From Actinomadura sp. NBRC 104425 (GTDB lineage: Bacteria; Actinomycetota; Actinomycetes; Streptosporangiales; Streptosporangiaceae), in NCBI RefSeq assembly GCF_030269545.1, contig NZ_BSTN01000021.1, positions 1 through 64,000 of the forward strand: 64,000 nt of DNA, written 5' to 3'. Both the position numbers and the translations under genes were made by a program. The stretch's first letter is position 1. Each line of letters begins with the position of its first letter. Below, one piece after another: positions 50,653-60,019 of this stretch. Below the pieces are notes generated by a model. That model saw only the letters and a list, made by a program, of their open reading frames with translations. It made no database searches and had not been told where the DNA came from.

Positions 50653-52064
50653 ACTGGGATGTGCTCGTCATCGGGGGCGGCGGCGCGGGGCTGGCCGCGG
50701 CCGCTTCGGCCGCCGAGAGCGGCGCGTCGGCGCTGCTGCTGGAGTCGGAGCGGGAACTCGGCGGCTCCACGCAGCTGTCGGCCGGGATGTTCACCGCCGC
50801 CGGGACCAGCGTGCAGGCCGCGCTCGGCATCGACGACTCGCCCGAGCGCTTCTTCCAGCACTACATGGACCTCAACCAGTGGATGCTGAAACCCGGGCTG
50901 GTCAAGGCGTTCTGCGAACAGGCCGGGCCGACGCTGGAATGGCTGCTCGGGCTGGGCGTGGAGATCCCGGCCGCCGTGTCGCACAACGCGCACATGCCGG
51001 GGCTGTGCCGGGCCGGGGTCGAGGACGTCTGGCGCGGGCACGTGCCCAAGGACCAGGGGCTCGGGCTCGTCCAGGTACTCACCAGGGCGTGCCGGGCGGG
51101 CGGCGTCGAGATCGTCCTGGGCACGCGCGTGGAGCGGCTGCTGCACGAGGACGGCCGGGTCGTCGGGGCGGTGGCCGACGGCGTGGAGGTGCGGGCCGGC
51201 GCGGTGGTGGTCGCCAGCGGCGGTTTCGCCCGCGACCCCGAACTGCTGGACCGCTACTACCCGTCGGCCGGGCGCGCCGGCGACGCGCTGTTCGTGGTGG
51301 CGGCGCCCGGCAGCCGGGGCGACCACCTGCGGTTCGCCGAGCAGATCGGCGCGGCGGTGACCGGCCGCGAGTGGGGGCTGATGCTGCCGACCGCCTACTT
51401 CCAGCGGCTGCACCACTGGCAGTCCGGCTTCCCGCCGCCCTCGCGGGTGTACGTCAACGGGCACGGCCGCCGGTTCATGGACGAGGACGCCTCCTACGCC
51501 GTCTCCGGCGGAATCATCGACGCCCAGGACGGCCCGGTGTGGGCGATCTTCGACGAGCGGGCCCGGCGGGGGCTGCCGCCCGGGTACGCGCACTGGACGC
51601 CGGAGCACGTGCTGGCCGAGGCGGAGGCGGAACGCACCGCGCGCGCCGCCACCCTGCCGGAGCTGGCCGAGATGATCGGCGTCCCCGCCGACGCCCTGGT
51701 CGCCACCGTCGAGCGCTGGAACGCGCAACTGCCCCAAGGCCGCGACGACGACTTCCTGCGGCACCGCACGCTGGCGGCCAAGGGCGCCGACGGCCCGCTC
51801 GACCCGATCGCCGAGCCGCCGTTCTACGCCGTCCGCACACTGCCCGCCGAGCTGGTGTGCACCCACGCCGGCCTGGAGATCAACGCGTCCGCCCAGGTCC
51901 TGGACCTCCGCGGCGACATCGTCCCCGGCCTGTACGCGGCGGGCGAGGCGGGCGCGGGCGTGCTGGGACCGCGCTACGTCGGCGGCGGCAACGCCGTGGC
52001 CAACGCGCTGACGATGGGCCGCATCGCGGGCCGAGGCGCCGCCCGGACCTCCGGAACCGCGTGA
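50649..52064 (+). CDS. FAD-dependent dehydrogenase, fumarate reductase/3-ketosteroid dehydrogenase-like
   Basis: 471 aa. The Rossmann FAD motif is VLVIGGGGAGLAAAASAAESG, with GGSTQLSAGMF, VVASGGFARDPELL, INASAQVLD and a C-terminal FAD segment GLYAAGEAGAGVLGPRYVGG. It belongs to the FAD_binding_2 group, which removes hydrogens alpha-beta to a carbonyl or reduces such enones. With two SDRs and an NTF2-like protein it points to catabolism of an alicyclic or steroid-like ketone (inference). Confidence 0.88.
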   Translation: MNWDVLVIGGGGAGLAAAASAAESGASALLLESERELGGSTQLSAGMFTAAGTSVQAALGIDDSPERFFQHYMDLNQWMLKPGLVKAFCEQAGPTLEWLLGLGVEIPAAVSHNAHMPGLCRAGVEDVWRGHVPKDQGLGLVQVLTRACRAGGVEIVLGTRVERLLHEDGRVVGAVADGVEVRAGAVVVASGGFARDPELLDRYYPSAGRAGDALFVVAAPGSRGDHLRFAEQIGAAVTGREWGLMLPTAYFQRLHHWQSGFPPPSRVYVNGHGRRFMDEDASYAVSGGIIDAQDGPVWAIFDERARRGLPPGYAHWTPEHVLAEAEAERTARAATLPELAEMIGVPADALVATVERWNAQLPQGRDDDFLRHRTLAAKGADGPLDPIAEPPFYAVRTLPAELVCTHAGLEINASAQVLDLRGDIVPGLYAAGEAGAGVLGPRYVGGGNAVANALTMGRIAGRGAARTSGTA

Positions 52065-52157
52065 CGCCCCTCCCCCGCAGTCTCCCCCGCCTGCACCGCC
52101 GCCCGTCCCGGGCGGAACCGACGGGCTCCCACCCCGAGTGTTCGAGGAGAACGAACC

Positions 52158-53474
52158 ATGGCCCATCCGACCACCGCCCCCGACGGCGCCGACGTCGGCG
52201 CGCGCACCGTCCGCCGGGTGTCGACGCGCATCCTGCCGATCGTCGGGCTGCTGTACGTGTTCAACTACATGGACCGCGCCAACATCGGCTACGCCCAGCT
52301 CGGCATGGAGCACCAGCTGGCCATCACCGCGGCCGTCTTCGGCACCGCGGCGGCGATCTTCTTCCTGGCGTACGTGGTGTTCGAGATCCCCAGCAACATG
52401 ATCATGAAGCGGGTCGGCGCCCGGCTGTGGCTGGCCCGCATCGCGATCAGCTGGGGCCTGGTCACCGCGGTGACCGGGTTCGTGCACGACGTCACCCAGC
52501 TCTACATCGCCCGGATCCTGCTGGGCGTCGCCGAGGCGGGGCTGTTCCCGGGCCTGCTGCTGTACATGACGCTGTGGTTCCGCTCCCGGGAGCGCGGACG
52601 GGCCATCGCCGCGCTCGCCCTGGCCCAGCCGATCGCGATGATCATCGGCAGCCTCACCGGCGGCCTGATCCTGGACCACGTGCACTGGTTCGGCCTGAGC
52701 AGCTGGCGCTGGGTGTTCATCCTGCAGGGCGTGCCCGCGGTGGCGCTGGGCGTGATCGTGCTGTTCTACCTGCCGGACGTGCCGTCCCGCGCCCGCTTCC
52801 TCACCCCCGCCGAGAAGAAGTGGCTGGAGGAGGAGATCGCCGGGGAGTACGTCCCGGAGGAGAAGACCGGGCCGCTGGAGGAGCTGCGCGTCATCCGCGA
52901 CCCGAAGGTGCTCTACCTGGCGGCGGCCAACTTCTTCGCCGCCTGCGGGCTGTACGGGTTCACCTTCTTCCTGCCGCAGATCGTCAAGCAGATGGACCCG
53001 TCGTACTCGGCGACCAACATCGGTTTCCTCGGCGCGATCCCGTTCCTGGTCGGCGCCGTCGGCATGCTGCTGGTGGCGCGCAGCTCCGACCGGACGGGGG
53101 AGCGGCGCGGGCACGTCATCGCGCTGATGCTGCTGGCCGCGCTGGGCCTGTTCGGGACGATCCAGTTCCGGCACTCCCCGGTGCCCGCCCTGACCTGCCT
53201 GTCGATGGTCGCGATCGGGGTGCTCGGCTACATGGCGCCGTACTGGGCGCTGGCGTCCCGGCTGCTGTCCCGCGAGCGCACCGCGGTCGGGCTCGCGGCC
53301 ATCAACTCCATCGCGGCGCTCGGCGGGTTCTTCGGCCCGTACGTGATCGGCAAGAACGCCACCGCGGACAACGTCACGATCGGCCTGTACTTCCCGATCG
53401 CCTGCCTGGTGGTCTGCGCCGTCATGCTGGCGTTCCTGCGCGTCCCGCGGACCGCCCGCGAGACCGGCCGGTGA
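52158..53474 (+). CDS. MFS transporter, anion:cation symporter (ACS) family
   Basis: 438 aa, 12 membrane helices. LLYVFNYMDRANIGYAQLGM and FEIPSNMIMKRVGARLWLAR are typical of the ACS family, which imports organic acids such as phthalate, hydroxyphenylacetate or tartrate. Start ATG 52158 follows GAGGAG. Last gene of the IclR-linked operon, 93 bp after the flavoprotein; it suggests the substrate is an organic anion. Confidence 0.92.
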   Translation: MAHPTTAPDGADVGARTVRRVSTRILPIVGLLYVFNYMDRANIGYAQLGMEHQLAITAAVFGTAAAIFFLAYVVFEIPSNMIMKRVGARLWLARIAISWGLVTAVTGFVHDVTQLYIARILLGVAEAGLFPGLLLYMTLWFRSRERGRAIAALALAQPIAMIIGSLTGGLILDHVHWFGLSSWRWVFILQGVPAVALGVIVLFYLPDVPSRARFLTPAEKKWLEEEIAGEYVPEEKTGPLEELRVIRDPKVLYLAAANFFAACGLYGFTFFLPQIVKQMDPSYSATNIGFLGAIPFLVGAVGMLLVARSSDRTGERRGHVIALMLLAALGLFGTIQFRHSPVPALTCLSMVAIGVLGYMAPYWALASRLLSRERTAVGLAAINSIAALGGFFGPYVIGKNATADNVTIGLYFPIACLVVCAVMLAFLRVPRTARETGR

Positions 53475-53480
53475 GCGGGC

Positions 53481-53515
53481 GGGAGCGGGGCGGACGTGCC
53501 CGCCGCCCCGCTCCC
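53481..53515 (+). terminator. Terminator after the catabolic operon
   Basis: GGGAGCGGGGCGG pairs perfectly with CCGCCCCGCTCCC across 9 bases, 6 bp past the MFS stop. Confidence 0.75.
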
Positions 53516-53566
53516 GCGCCGCGATGAGCCGACTACCGGATTTTTTCGGCAGGCGCGGTTGCCCGG

Positions 53567-54046
53567 TCAGTCGGCCACGAACACGTCCCGGGCCGGTGCG
53601 AATCCGGCGCCGCGCACGGCATCGCTGCCGGGCCCCCGCCGCTCGCGCTGCCGGCGGATCACGTACGTGCCCGGCGCGATGCCGGTGCCGCCGTGCTCGG
53701 GATGCACCAGGTACACCGGGGCGGCCGCCCGCAGCGCTCCGACGGCCAGCCCGTCGCGGTCGGTGAGCTGGGTGGTCCACTGGCAGGTGCGGGGGTCGGC
53801 GACGAGCGTGTGCGGGTTGCCGCCCGCCACGCCGCGGACGACCTCCACTCCGGCCTCGGGCACCCACCGCCACGCGGCGGCCGCCCGGATCGTCACCTGC
53901 GGCAGCATCGCCAGCGGCACGACGATCAGGTCTCCCTGGGCCTGCAGCCCGTCGACGACCGGGATCGCCGCCTCCCGTTCCAGATGGCCGAGGACGTCCA
54001 TGCCGGTGCGGCGCGTCAGGTCGGCAAGGGTGAGAACAGAGTTCAT
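53567..54046 (-). CDS. Uncharacterised protein
   Basis: 159 aa, no family recognised. Mostly beta and Val-rich (LIVVPLAMLPQVTIRAAAAW, GIAPGTYVIRRQRE), without signal peptide or membrane helix. Start ATG 54046 follows AGGAAG. It lies 31 bp after the stop of the larger gene at 54078-55280 and is probably cotranscribed, so the two may work together. Confidence 0.65.
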   Translation of the reverse strand: MNSVLTLADLTRRTGMDVLGHLEREAAIPVVDGLQAQGDLIVVPLAMLPQVTIRAAAAWRWVPEAGVEVVRGVAGGNPHTLVADPRTCQWTTQLTDRDGLAVGALRAAAPVYLVHPEHGGTGIAPGTYVIRRQRERRGPGSDAVRGAGFAPARDVFVAD

Positions 54047-54077
54047 GCGTTTCACTTCCTGATGTCGGGTGGCGGGT

Positions 54078-55280
54078 TCAGGTGCGGCGGGCCAGTTGCG
54101 CGTACTGCGCTCTCGTCAGGCCGTACGACCAGCCGGCCGCCGCGACCGGGTCGTCGAAGCCGGCCGGGACGCTCAGCCCGTACCGGCGGCGGTGCCCGTC
54201 GCGATCGACCGAGCCGTTGACGGCCAGCAGCACCCGCCCCGTTCCGCCGGACCCCCAGGGCACGTCGTAGAGCCGCAGGACGCAGCCCGGGTTGCCGGGG
54301 TCGGCCGCTTCGGCGACCAGGCGCAGCCCGGCCTGTTCGATGTAGGCGTCCCAGCCGATGCGTTCGATGGCGCTGCGGCGCACCTCGACGTTGTCCTCCC
54401 GGTGGATGCGCTCGACGGTCGGGTCGGTGACGACCCAGGACGGGACGCGCGTGCCGTGCCAGGAGTACACGCCCCATCCGTCGCGGAACCGCACGGCCGC
54501 GCCGTCCTCGCTGTGCAGGCGCCGCTGCCCGTGCAGACCGCCGGGCAGCGGCTCGGCGCGCACGACAGCGGGCCGTTCGGTCACCACGCACACGTCCTCG
54601 CCAGACCACCACCAGCCGCACGACCGCGCGACAGTGGCCCATACGTCGAGCCGCCGCCCCTCGGCCGGGTGAACGCGCAGCGCTCCCACGCGCAGCCGCA
54701 CGTCGACATCGGCGATCCAGTGCGCGTCATGCTGCCCGTACCAGGTGCGCCCGGCGATCTCCGGGGCGTCCAGTTCGGTGCGCAGTGGTGCCGCGACCTG
54801 GTCCCGAAGGGTGTATCCGAGCGACGCGCCCACCGTCTCGTCGTGCACGCGGGCCGGCGACCACCCCGCCTCCAGGGCCTCCTGCGGTGTCATCTCCGCG
54901 ATGCGCCGCCCCAGGCCGAGGGGGCGCGGCGGACCGCCGTTCCGGTGCGGCAGGTGCCGGAGCTCGGACATCTCGCCGGCCAGCCGGGAGAAGAACGGCC
55001 AGTCCGCACCCCGCGACAGCGCCGACGCGATCCGCAGCCGCAGGGGGCGGCGCTGGTCGTCCGGTAGCAGGGGGAGGGCGGCACGCGGCGAGTCCACCCA
55101 GACGAAACGGGGTGCACGCCGACCGATCAGCCGGTACAGCTCGGTGATGGCCGCCTCGGCGGCGGCCCGGTCGGCCGGGTCCACGGACAGTCCGTGCCCC
55201 AGCCACTCGTCACGGATCTCGATGGCCCGGCGCAACCGCTCACTGTCGATCGCCGTTGCGCTCGGGCTGGTGCGGCCCAT
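54078..55280 (-). CDS. DUF6745-like hypothetical protein
   Basis: 400 aa. It resembles a widespread actinobacterial hypothetical family (DUF6745-type) with EIRDEWLGHGLS, YRLIGRRAPRFVWVDSP, WWWSGEDVCVVTERP and GWGVYSWHGTRVPSWVV. No known function, no membrane helix. Family naming is from memory. Genes of this kind are common in accessory regions. Confidence 0.65.
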   Translation of the reverse strand: MGRTSPSATAIDSERLRRAIEIRDEWLGHGLSVDPADRAAAEAAITELYRLIGRRAPRFVWVDSPRAALPLLPDDQRRPLRLRIASALSRGADWPFFSRLAGEMSELRHLPHRNGGPPRPLGLGRRIAEMTPQEALEAGWSPARVHDETVGASLGYTLRDQVAAPLRTELDAPEIAGRTWYGQHDAHWIADVDVRLRVGALRVHPAEGRRLDVWATVARSCGWWWSGEDVCVVTERPAVVRAEPLPGGLHGQRRLHSEDGAAVRFRDGWGVYSWHGTRVPSWVVTDPTVERIHREDNVEVRRSAIERIGWDAYIEQAGLRLVAEAADPGNPGCVLRLYDVPWGSGGTGRVLLAVNGSVDRDGHRRRYGLSVPAGFDDPVAAAGWSYGLTRAQYAQLARRT

Positions 55281-55576
55281 CACAGGGCGGCGGCGGAACC
55301 CGCCTTTCTCACGGTGCACCGCCCTGGCGCGCCTGCACGGCCCGGCATGGCGTCTGCGGTGTGCCGTCGAGCCGGTGCCGGGAAAGGCCCCATTGAAGCC
55401 GAATCAACACCTGCACCAGAGAATGTCACCACGACGCCGGGAAGTTCATCGGCGGCCATGATGCGAATGACATATCGCACTTTCTTCAATCTGCCCGGCA
55501 CATCGGGCGCGATTCCATGTTCTTTACCGCCGTTCCGCCCAATGCAGTGGGCGCCGAGGTGGTAGAACGCTTGGAT

Positions 55577-56374
55577 ATGAGCAAGGAGCGGCTGCGTGAG
55601 ATCGGGCGGGAATTGCGGTGGCGTCGGGCGGCCGCCGGGTTGACGGACACCGAAATCGCATCGCGGGCCGACGTGCCCGAGTTGACGGTGTCGCAGGTGG
55701 AGATGGGGCAGCGGGTCTGTGACCCCGAGGCGGTGCTGCGGCTGTTCGCGGTGCTGGACATGGAAGAGACAGAGGCCAGGCGGCTGGCCGCTCTGGTGCG
55801 GACCGCCTACGCGGAGACGGAGCCCCCGCGGATCGAAAGGGGCGTGTCCTTCCGGCCCGGTGCGGCGGTGGAACTGGGCGAGCAGGCAACGGCGGTGTGG
55901 GGGTTCGGGCCGTTCGTCATTCCCGGGCCGCTGCGGACGGCGGAGTACTCGGCCGAGTCCGCGCTGTTCATCGGAAGCGGCCTGGTGAATTGGGCCGCGG
56001 TGCTGGCGGACGGGAGCAAGCTGTTCACGTTCGTGCTGGCGGAGGCGGCGCTGCGGACGCGGCCGGGCGCGGGGACGTGCCTACCGGGGCAGATCGCCCA
56101 CCTGATGACGCTGGCGGAACGGCCCAATGTGCGGTTGGGCATCGTGCCCGGCTCGGCGGATGGCTGGCCGCGTCTCCCGTTGCACGGCTTCACGGTGTTC
56201 GGCACCTTCGCCGTGACGGTGGAGACGTTCACACGCGAAGTGACTTACACCGACGCGGCCGAGGTGCGCAGGTACGCGGACGTCTTCCGGGAGTACGAAC
56301 GAAACGCGCTGTTCGGCACCGAGGCCCGCCGCATGCTCGGCCTGGCGGCCTGCAGCGCCCCGGAGACGACATGA
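55577..56374 (+). CDS. XRE-family regulator with DUF5753-like domain
   Basis: 265 aa. Short N-terminal HTH (IGRELRWRRAAAGLTDTEIA, VPELTVSQVEMGQRV), then a ~180-residue domain with WGFGPFVIPGPLRTAEYSA and RPNVRLGIVPGSADGWP, the DUF5753 pattern. Such regulators are numerous in filamentous actinomycetes and usually sit beside a DUF397 gene; none is seen here. ATG 55577 is chosen because the HTH begins directly after it. Confidence 0.82.
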   Translation: MSKERLREIGRELRWRRAAAGLTDTEIASRADVPELTVSQVEMGQRVCDPEAVLRLFAVLDMEETEARRLAALVRTAYAETEPPRIERGVSFRPGAAVELGEQATAVWGFGPFVIPGPLRTAEYSAESALFIGSGLVNWAAVLADGSKLFTFVLAEAALRTRPGAGTCLPGQIAHLMTLAERPNVRLGIVPGSADGWPRLPLHGFTVFGTFAVTVETFTREVTYTDAAEVRRYADVFREYERNALFGTEARRMLGLAACSAPETT

Positions 56375-56689
56375 TTCCCGTCGGCCAGTTCATGACGTGA
56401 ACACGGCGCCCCACAGCGCCCCGCCACCATGTTCAGCCGTCACGCCCAGGCGCCGGAAGCGGCTCGTCACCACTTTCGTGGGGCCGGGCCGCGCTCGGCA
56501 ACGCCGTCCGGGAAGAGATTTCGCCCCGCAACGTGGCGGCCCTGCTGCGCGCGTCCAAGCCACGGAAACGGCGTGTGAAGCCCCGGAGCACGCGGGGGGA
56601 AGCAACGGGTGCCGGCCCCTGCTCATGATCGGCGAGAGAGCGTTTTACGCGCGCGCACGCGTCAACCCCGGTTCTCAGGCCACACCGCG

Positions 56690-56968
56690 GTGAGGTCCCG
56701 GGCCTGCGGTGGGCCGATGTGGACCTGGAAGCGGAACTTAAACCGCGGCTTCGCGGCGGCATGCGACCGGGCGGGCGTGCGCCGGGTTCCCGTCCACGTC
56801 ACCCGGAAGACCTGCGCCTCGCTCCTTGTGGCCCTGGACGTTCATCCGCGCGTGGTGATGCAGATTCTCCGGCACAGCCAGATCGCCGTCACCATGGACA
56901 TCTACAGTGAGGTCTCGACGGCGGCCACGCGTAAGGCTCTGCGGAAGCTGGGCAAGCAGCTCGGCTGA
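56690..56968 (+). pseudogene. Truncated tyrosine recombinase/integrase
   Basis: One frame gives GLRWADVDLEAEL (box I region); another, from 56725 on, gives NRGFAAACDRAGVRR, HVTRKTCASLLVALDVHPRV, LRHSQIAVTMDIYSEV with the Tyr nucleophile. The two frames are joined out of register, and the N-terminal and central catalytic parts are missing. It ends 84 bp from tRNA-Ala, so it is the trace of an integrative element. The stretch 56375-56689 has no gene. Confidence 0.82.
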
Positions 56969-57011
56969 GGTAGACAGCGTAGCTGTACATCGCTGCTGTA
57001 CGAAGACCCGA

Positions 57012-57042
57012 AAGGCCGGTCTCCCGACGGGGGACCGGCCTT
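57012..57042. terminator. Hairpin terminator beside tRNA-Ala
   Basis: AAGGCCGGTC and GACCGGCCTT plus CCC/GGG form a 14-bp stem (one G-U) with a 3-base loop. It lies 10 bp past the tRNA 3' end and can also stop transcripts from the integrase side. Confidence 0.75.
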
Positions 57043-57051
57043 CATCCTGGG

Positions 57052-57125
57052 TGGAGCTGAGGGGATTTGAACCCCTGACCCCCTCGATGCGAACGAGGTG
57101 CGCTACCGGACTGCGCTACAGCCCC
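57052..57125 (-). tRNA. tRNA-Ala (anticodon CGC)
   Basis: 74 nt on the minus strand. The acceptor stem GGGGCTG/CAGCTCC contains G3:U70, the alanine identity pair. The anticodon stem CCTCG/CGAGG encloses the loop TTCGCAT, giving CGC. The T arm is AGGGGTTCAAATCCCCT. CCA is not encoded. Confidence 0.95.
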
Positions 57126-57183
57126 GAGGACGCGATAAGGCTAGCAAACTTTCGGGGGTGTTCGCGCATCGGGAGGCGGCGCG

Positions 57184-57708
57184 TCACTCGCCGACGACGC
57201 GGCGGTCGTCGGCGTACTGGTCGAAGACCTCGTCCTGGGCGTGCGGGTCCAGCTCGATGACGTCGGCGTTCCGCTGGGCGGCGGCGCGTTCGCGGCGGCG
57301 GGCGGCACGCTCGGCGCGGGCCCGGGCAGCGGCGGCGCGTTCGCGGCGGCGGGCGATGTCGATGCGGACGGCGACGCGGAGCAGGGCGATATGCGCCGCG
57401 AACAGGACGACGGCGGGCACGACGGTCCACCAGGGCGCCAGGCCGGTGGCGGCGACGACGGTCGTCACCAGGACGAGGACCGTCAAGCCGAACGTGCGGC
57501 GGCGGCGCCGGGCGATGACGGCGGCACGGCCGCGGCCACGGCGACGGCGCGGAGCGGGTGGAGGGGCCTCCTCTTCCTCCTCGACGGGGGTCTCCTCCGT
57601 GATCTCGTCTGTTCTCTTGGGACGTGAGGTGTCGCGCCGCAGCCACATGGGGACCAGGACGACCGCCCACACCGCGACGATGGCCAGGTAGAGTACTGCG
57701 CTGCTCAC
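57184..57708 (-). CDS. GlpR/SepX-like membrane protein
   Basis: 174 aa. N-terminal membrane helix (AVLYLAIVAVWAVVLVPMWL), an acidic and Pro-rich linker, a basic patch, two more membrane helices (residues ~73-112) and a cytoplasmic Arg/Ala-rich coiled coil with the ending ADVIELDPHAQDEVF. This matches the actinobacterial family of GlpR (receptor of the gephyrin-like protein Glp) and SepX, which link to the cell division machinery. A Glp gene lies 2.3 kb away, between 60016 and 61227. Confidence 0.82.
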   Translation of the reverse strand: MSSAVLYLAIVAVWAVVLVPMWLRRDTSRPKRTDEITEETPVEEEEEAPPPAPRRRRGRGRAAVIARRRRRTFGLTVLVLVTTVVAATGLAPWWTVVPAVVLFAAHIALLRVAVRIDIARRRERAAAARARAERAARRRERAAAQRNADVIELDPHAQDEVFDQYADDRRVVGE

Positions 57709-57958
57709 CGGCTCACCACCGGAGCCCGGCGAAGAGGCCGCAAGGCACGCCGGACCCGCGCACCGTCTTTCGGCACGCGCACGTGCATTGGGAGCAGGGC
57801 CACGCCCCGCACGGTACGAGCCGGTGTCAGACGTTGACGAGCATAAGGGGCGGTGTGTCGCGAGATCGATCCCGCGGTTACTCTTCGTTTGCCGACTCTT
57901 CTCCAGCGCAGGATTCTTACGGGGCGGGCGCAGACGATTGTCGGCGCGCCGCCAAGGG

Positions 57959-58588
57959 TCACGGAGACGAAGAGGAGCGGGGAAATTCCTGGCGGAGCGT
58001 GGCCAGCCAGCGGCTGCGCAGGCCGCCCGGCACGTCCTCCACGGTCAGCGCGTAGCAGATGTGGTCGCGCCAGGCCCCGTCGATGTGCAGATGGCGGCGC
58101 CGAATTCCCTCTTCGCGAAATCCGAGTTTTTCCACCACGCGTCGGCTGGCGGTGTTCTCCGGGCGGATATTCGCCTCCAGCCGGTGCAAACCGACGGTGA
58201 AGAAACAGTGGTCGACGGCCAGTGCGACGGCGGTGGGAATCACGCCGCGGCCGGCCACCTGCCGGTCGATCCAGTAGCCGATCTGCGCGGAGCGCGCCGA
58301 GCCCCACACGATCGCGCCGATGGTGAGCTGGCCGGCGAAGCGGCCCTCGTAGGTGACCACCCAGGGCAGGGCCAGCCCCTGCCGGGCCTCGCGGCGCATC
58401 GTGTGGACCATGCTGAGGTAGGGGCCGAGGCCGCTGCGGAACAGCGGCGTCTCGGGGTTGGTGGGCTCCCAGGGACGCAGCCAGTCGGCGTTGCGGACCC
58501 GCAGTTCCCGCCAGGTCGCGGCGTCACGGTGCCGGAGGGGGCGCAGCCCGACCGGGCCCTCGGACAAGGTGGTCGGCCATCCCCGCAT
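57959..58588 (-). CDS. GNAT N-acetyltransferase, RimJ/RimL-like
   Basis: 209 aa. VGLRPLRHRDAATWRELR, IGYWIDRQVAGRGVIPTAVA (acetyl-CoA loop) and NTASRRVVEKLGFREEG are typical of enzymes acetylating ribosomal proteins or other N-termini. Start ATG 58588; GTG 58597 is possible. Its position beside glpR and mog is common in actinobacteria. Confidence 0.88.
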   Translation of the reverse strand: MRGWPTTLSEGPVGLRPLRHRDAATWRELRVRNADWLRPWEPTNPETPLFRSGLGPYLSMVHTMRREARQGLALPWVVTYEGRFAGQLTIGAIVWGSARSAQIGYWIDRQVAGRGVIPTAVALAVDHCFFTVGLHRLEANIRPENTASRRVVEKLGFREEGIRRRHLHIDGAWRDHICYALTVEDVPGGLRSRWLATLRQEFPRSSSSP

Positions 58589-58971
58589 TCGTTCCACGGC
58601 TCCATGATTCCCCTGTGGCGGGCTCGGACGCCATCAATTGTCGCCCACGATCCGGCGTGCGGCCCGCGCGCCGTCGAGAACCTGTTGTGCCCGGGGCGGT
58701 TGCGGCAGCGTCCCGCAGGACGTCTGAACGCGGCGCAGGGCGGCGGTCAGCGGCGGTGCCCGGCACGAGCCGGCGGCCGTCCTTTACCGGCGGCGATCAC
58801 CCCCTCAGCCGCTCGGACGAGCTCCGATGCGCCGGGCGTCTCGGGCGCCAGGATGATCACGCGGAGGTGGCCGCATCCGGCCCGCAGGAGGCCACGGAAC
58901 CCGGCCCGGGGTCCGGGAGCCGCGGCATCCTGGCGACGGGCAGGGGCTCTCCAGGTGGACGCCCCCGGTGG
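58589..58971. other. Gene-free stretch
   Basis: About 380 bp between the GNAT start and the mog stop; I see no gene or strong hairpin. Confidence 0.45.
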
Positions 58972-59457
58972 TCAGTCGGTCGGCCGCGGGTGGTCGCCGC
59001 CGCCGATCTGGTCGACGGCGTGCGCGAGCACCGGCCCCAGCACCGCCATACCGTCGCGGACGCCGCCGGTCGAGCCGGGCAGGTTGACGATGAGGGTGCG
59101 GCCTGCGACACCCGCCAGACCGCGCGACAGGACCGCCGCGGGCACCCGGTCGCGGTTGGCCAGCCGGATCGCGTCCGCGATGCCGGGGATCTCGCGTTCG
59201 ATGACGCGCCGGGTCATCTCCGGGGTCTGGTCGGTGGGGGTCAGCCCGGTTCCGCCCGTGGTCACGACCACGTCGTAGCCTTCGGCCACCGCGTTGGCCA
59301 GCACCTCGGCGACGGGTTCGCCGTCCGGGACGACGACGGGTCCGTGCACCTGGCAGCCGAGGTCCTCCAGCAGTTCCACCAGCACGGGCCCGGACTTGTC
59401 GGCGTACACGCCCGCCGCCGCCCGGTTCGACACCGTGACCGCCATGGCCCGGATCAT
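58972..59457 (-). CDS. mog: Molybdopterin adenylyltransferase-like protein (MogA/MoaB)
   Basis: 161 aa. VVTTGGTGLTPTDQTPE and IVNLPGSTGGVRDGM are the MPT-binding motifs; VTVSNRAAAGVYADKSG opens the fold. It adenylates molybdopterin before Mo insertion. It follows moaC and the MoeA-like gene in the same direction. Confidence 0.93.
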   Translation of the reverse strand: MIRAMAVTVSNRAAAGVYADKSGPVLVELLEDLGCQVHGPVVVPDGEPVAEVLANAVAEGYDVVVTTGGTGLTPTDQTPEMTRRVIEREIPGIADAIRLANRDRVPAAVLSRGLAGVAGRTLIVNLPGSTGGVRDGMAVLGPVLAHAVDQIGGGDHPRPTD

Positions 59458-59542
59458 TCCTGCTCCCCCTCAACGCCGTCGTGTCGCATGCCCGCGCCCA
59501 TCATGCCCGCCGCACGCGGCGACGGGACGGCGGCGGCCCGGG

Positions 59543-60019
59543 TCAGCGGTGCCAATGGCCGGTCTTGCCGCCGGTCTTCTCCTCGACCCGCACGTCCGTG
59601 ATGACCGCGGCGGGGTCGAGGGCCTTGACCATGTCGATCAGGGACAGCGCGGCGACCGTGACGGACGTCAACGCCTCCATCTCGACGCCGGTGCGGTCGG
59701 CGGTGCGGACGGTCGCGGCGATGGCGACCCCGTCGTCGCGGACGTCCAGGGCGACCTCGACGCCGTGCAGGGCGATGGGGTGGCACAGCGGCACCAGGTC
59801 GGGGGTGCGCTTGGCGGCCATGATCCCGGCGATGCGGGCCACCGCGAGGGCGTCCCCCTTGGGCACGTCGCCGGTTCGCAACGCCTTGACGCACGCCTGC
59901 GACAACCGGACGAAGCCCGTGGCGACGGCCGAACGGGTCGTCACGTTCTTCTGCGAGACGTCCACCATCCGGGCCGCGCCGGTGTCGTCCAGATGGGTGA
60001 ACTCCGAGCCCGTGCTCAT
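59543..60019 (-). CDS. moaC: Cyclic pyranopterin monophosphate synthase accessory protein MoaC
   Basis: 158 aa. TGAARMVDVSQKNVTTRSAV, LVPLCHPIALHGVEV, GVEMEALTSVTVAALSLIDM and the C-terminal KTGGKTGHW are complete. It makes cyclic pyranopterin monophosphate with MoaA, which is not in the window. Its ATG overlaps the MoeA-like stop (ATGA). Confidence 0.96.
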   Translation of the reverse strand: MSTGSEFTHLDDTGAARMVDVSQKNVTTRSAVATGFVRLSQACVKALRTGDVPKGDALAVARIAGIMAAKRTPDLVPLCHPIALHGVEVALDVRDDGVAIAATVRTADRTGVEMEALTSVTVAALSLIDMVKALDPAAVITDVRVEEKTGGKTGHWHR

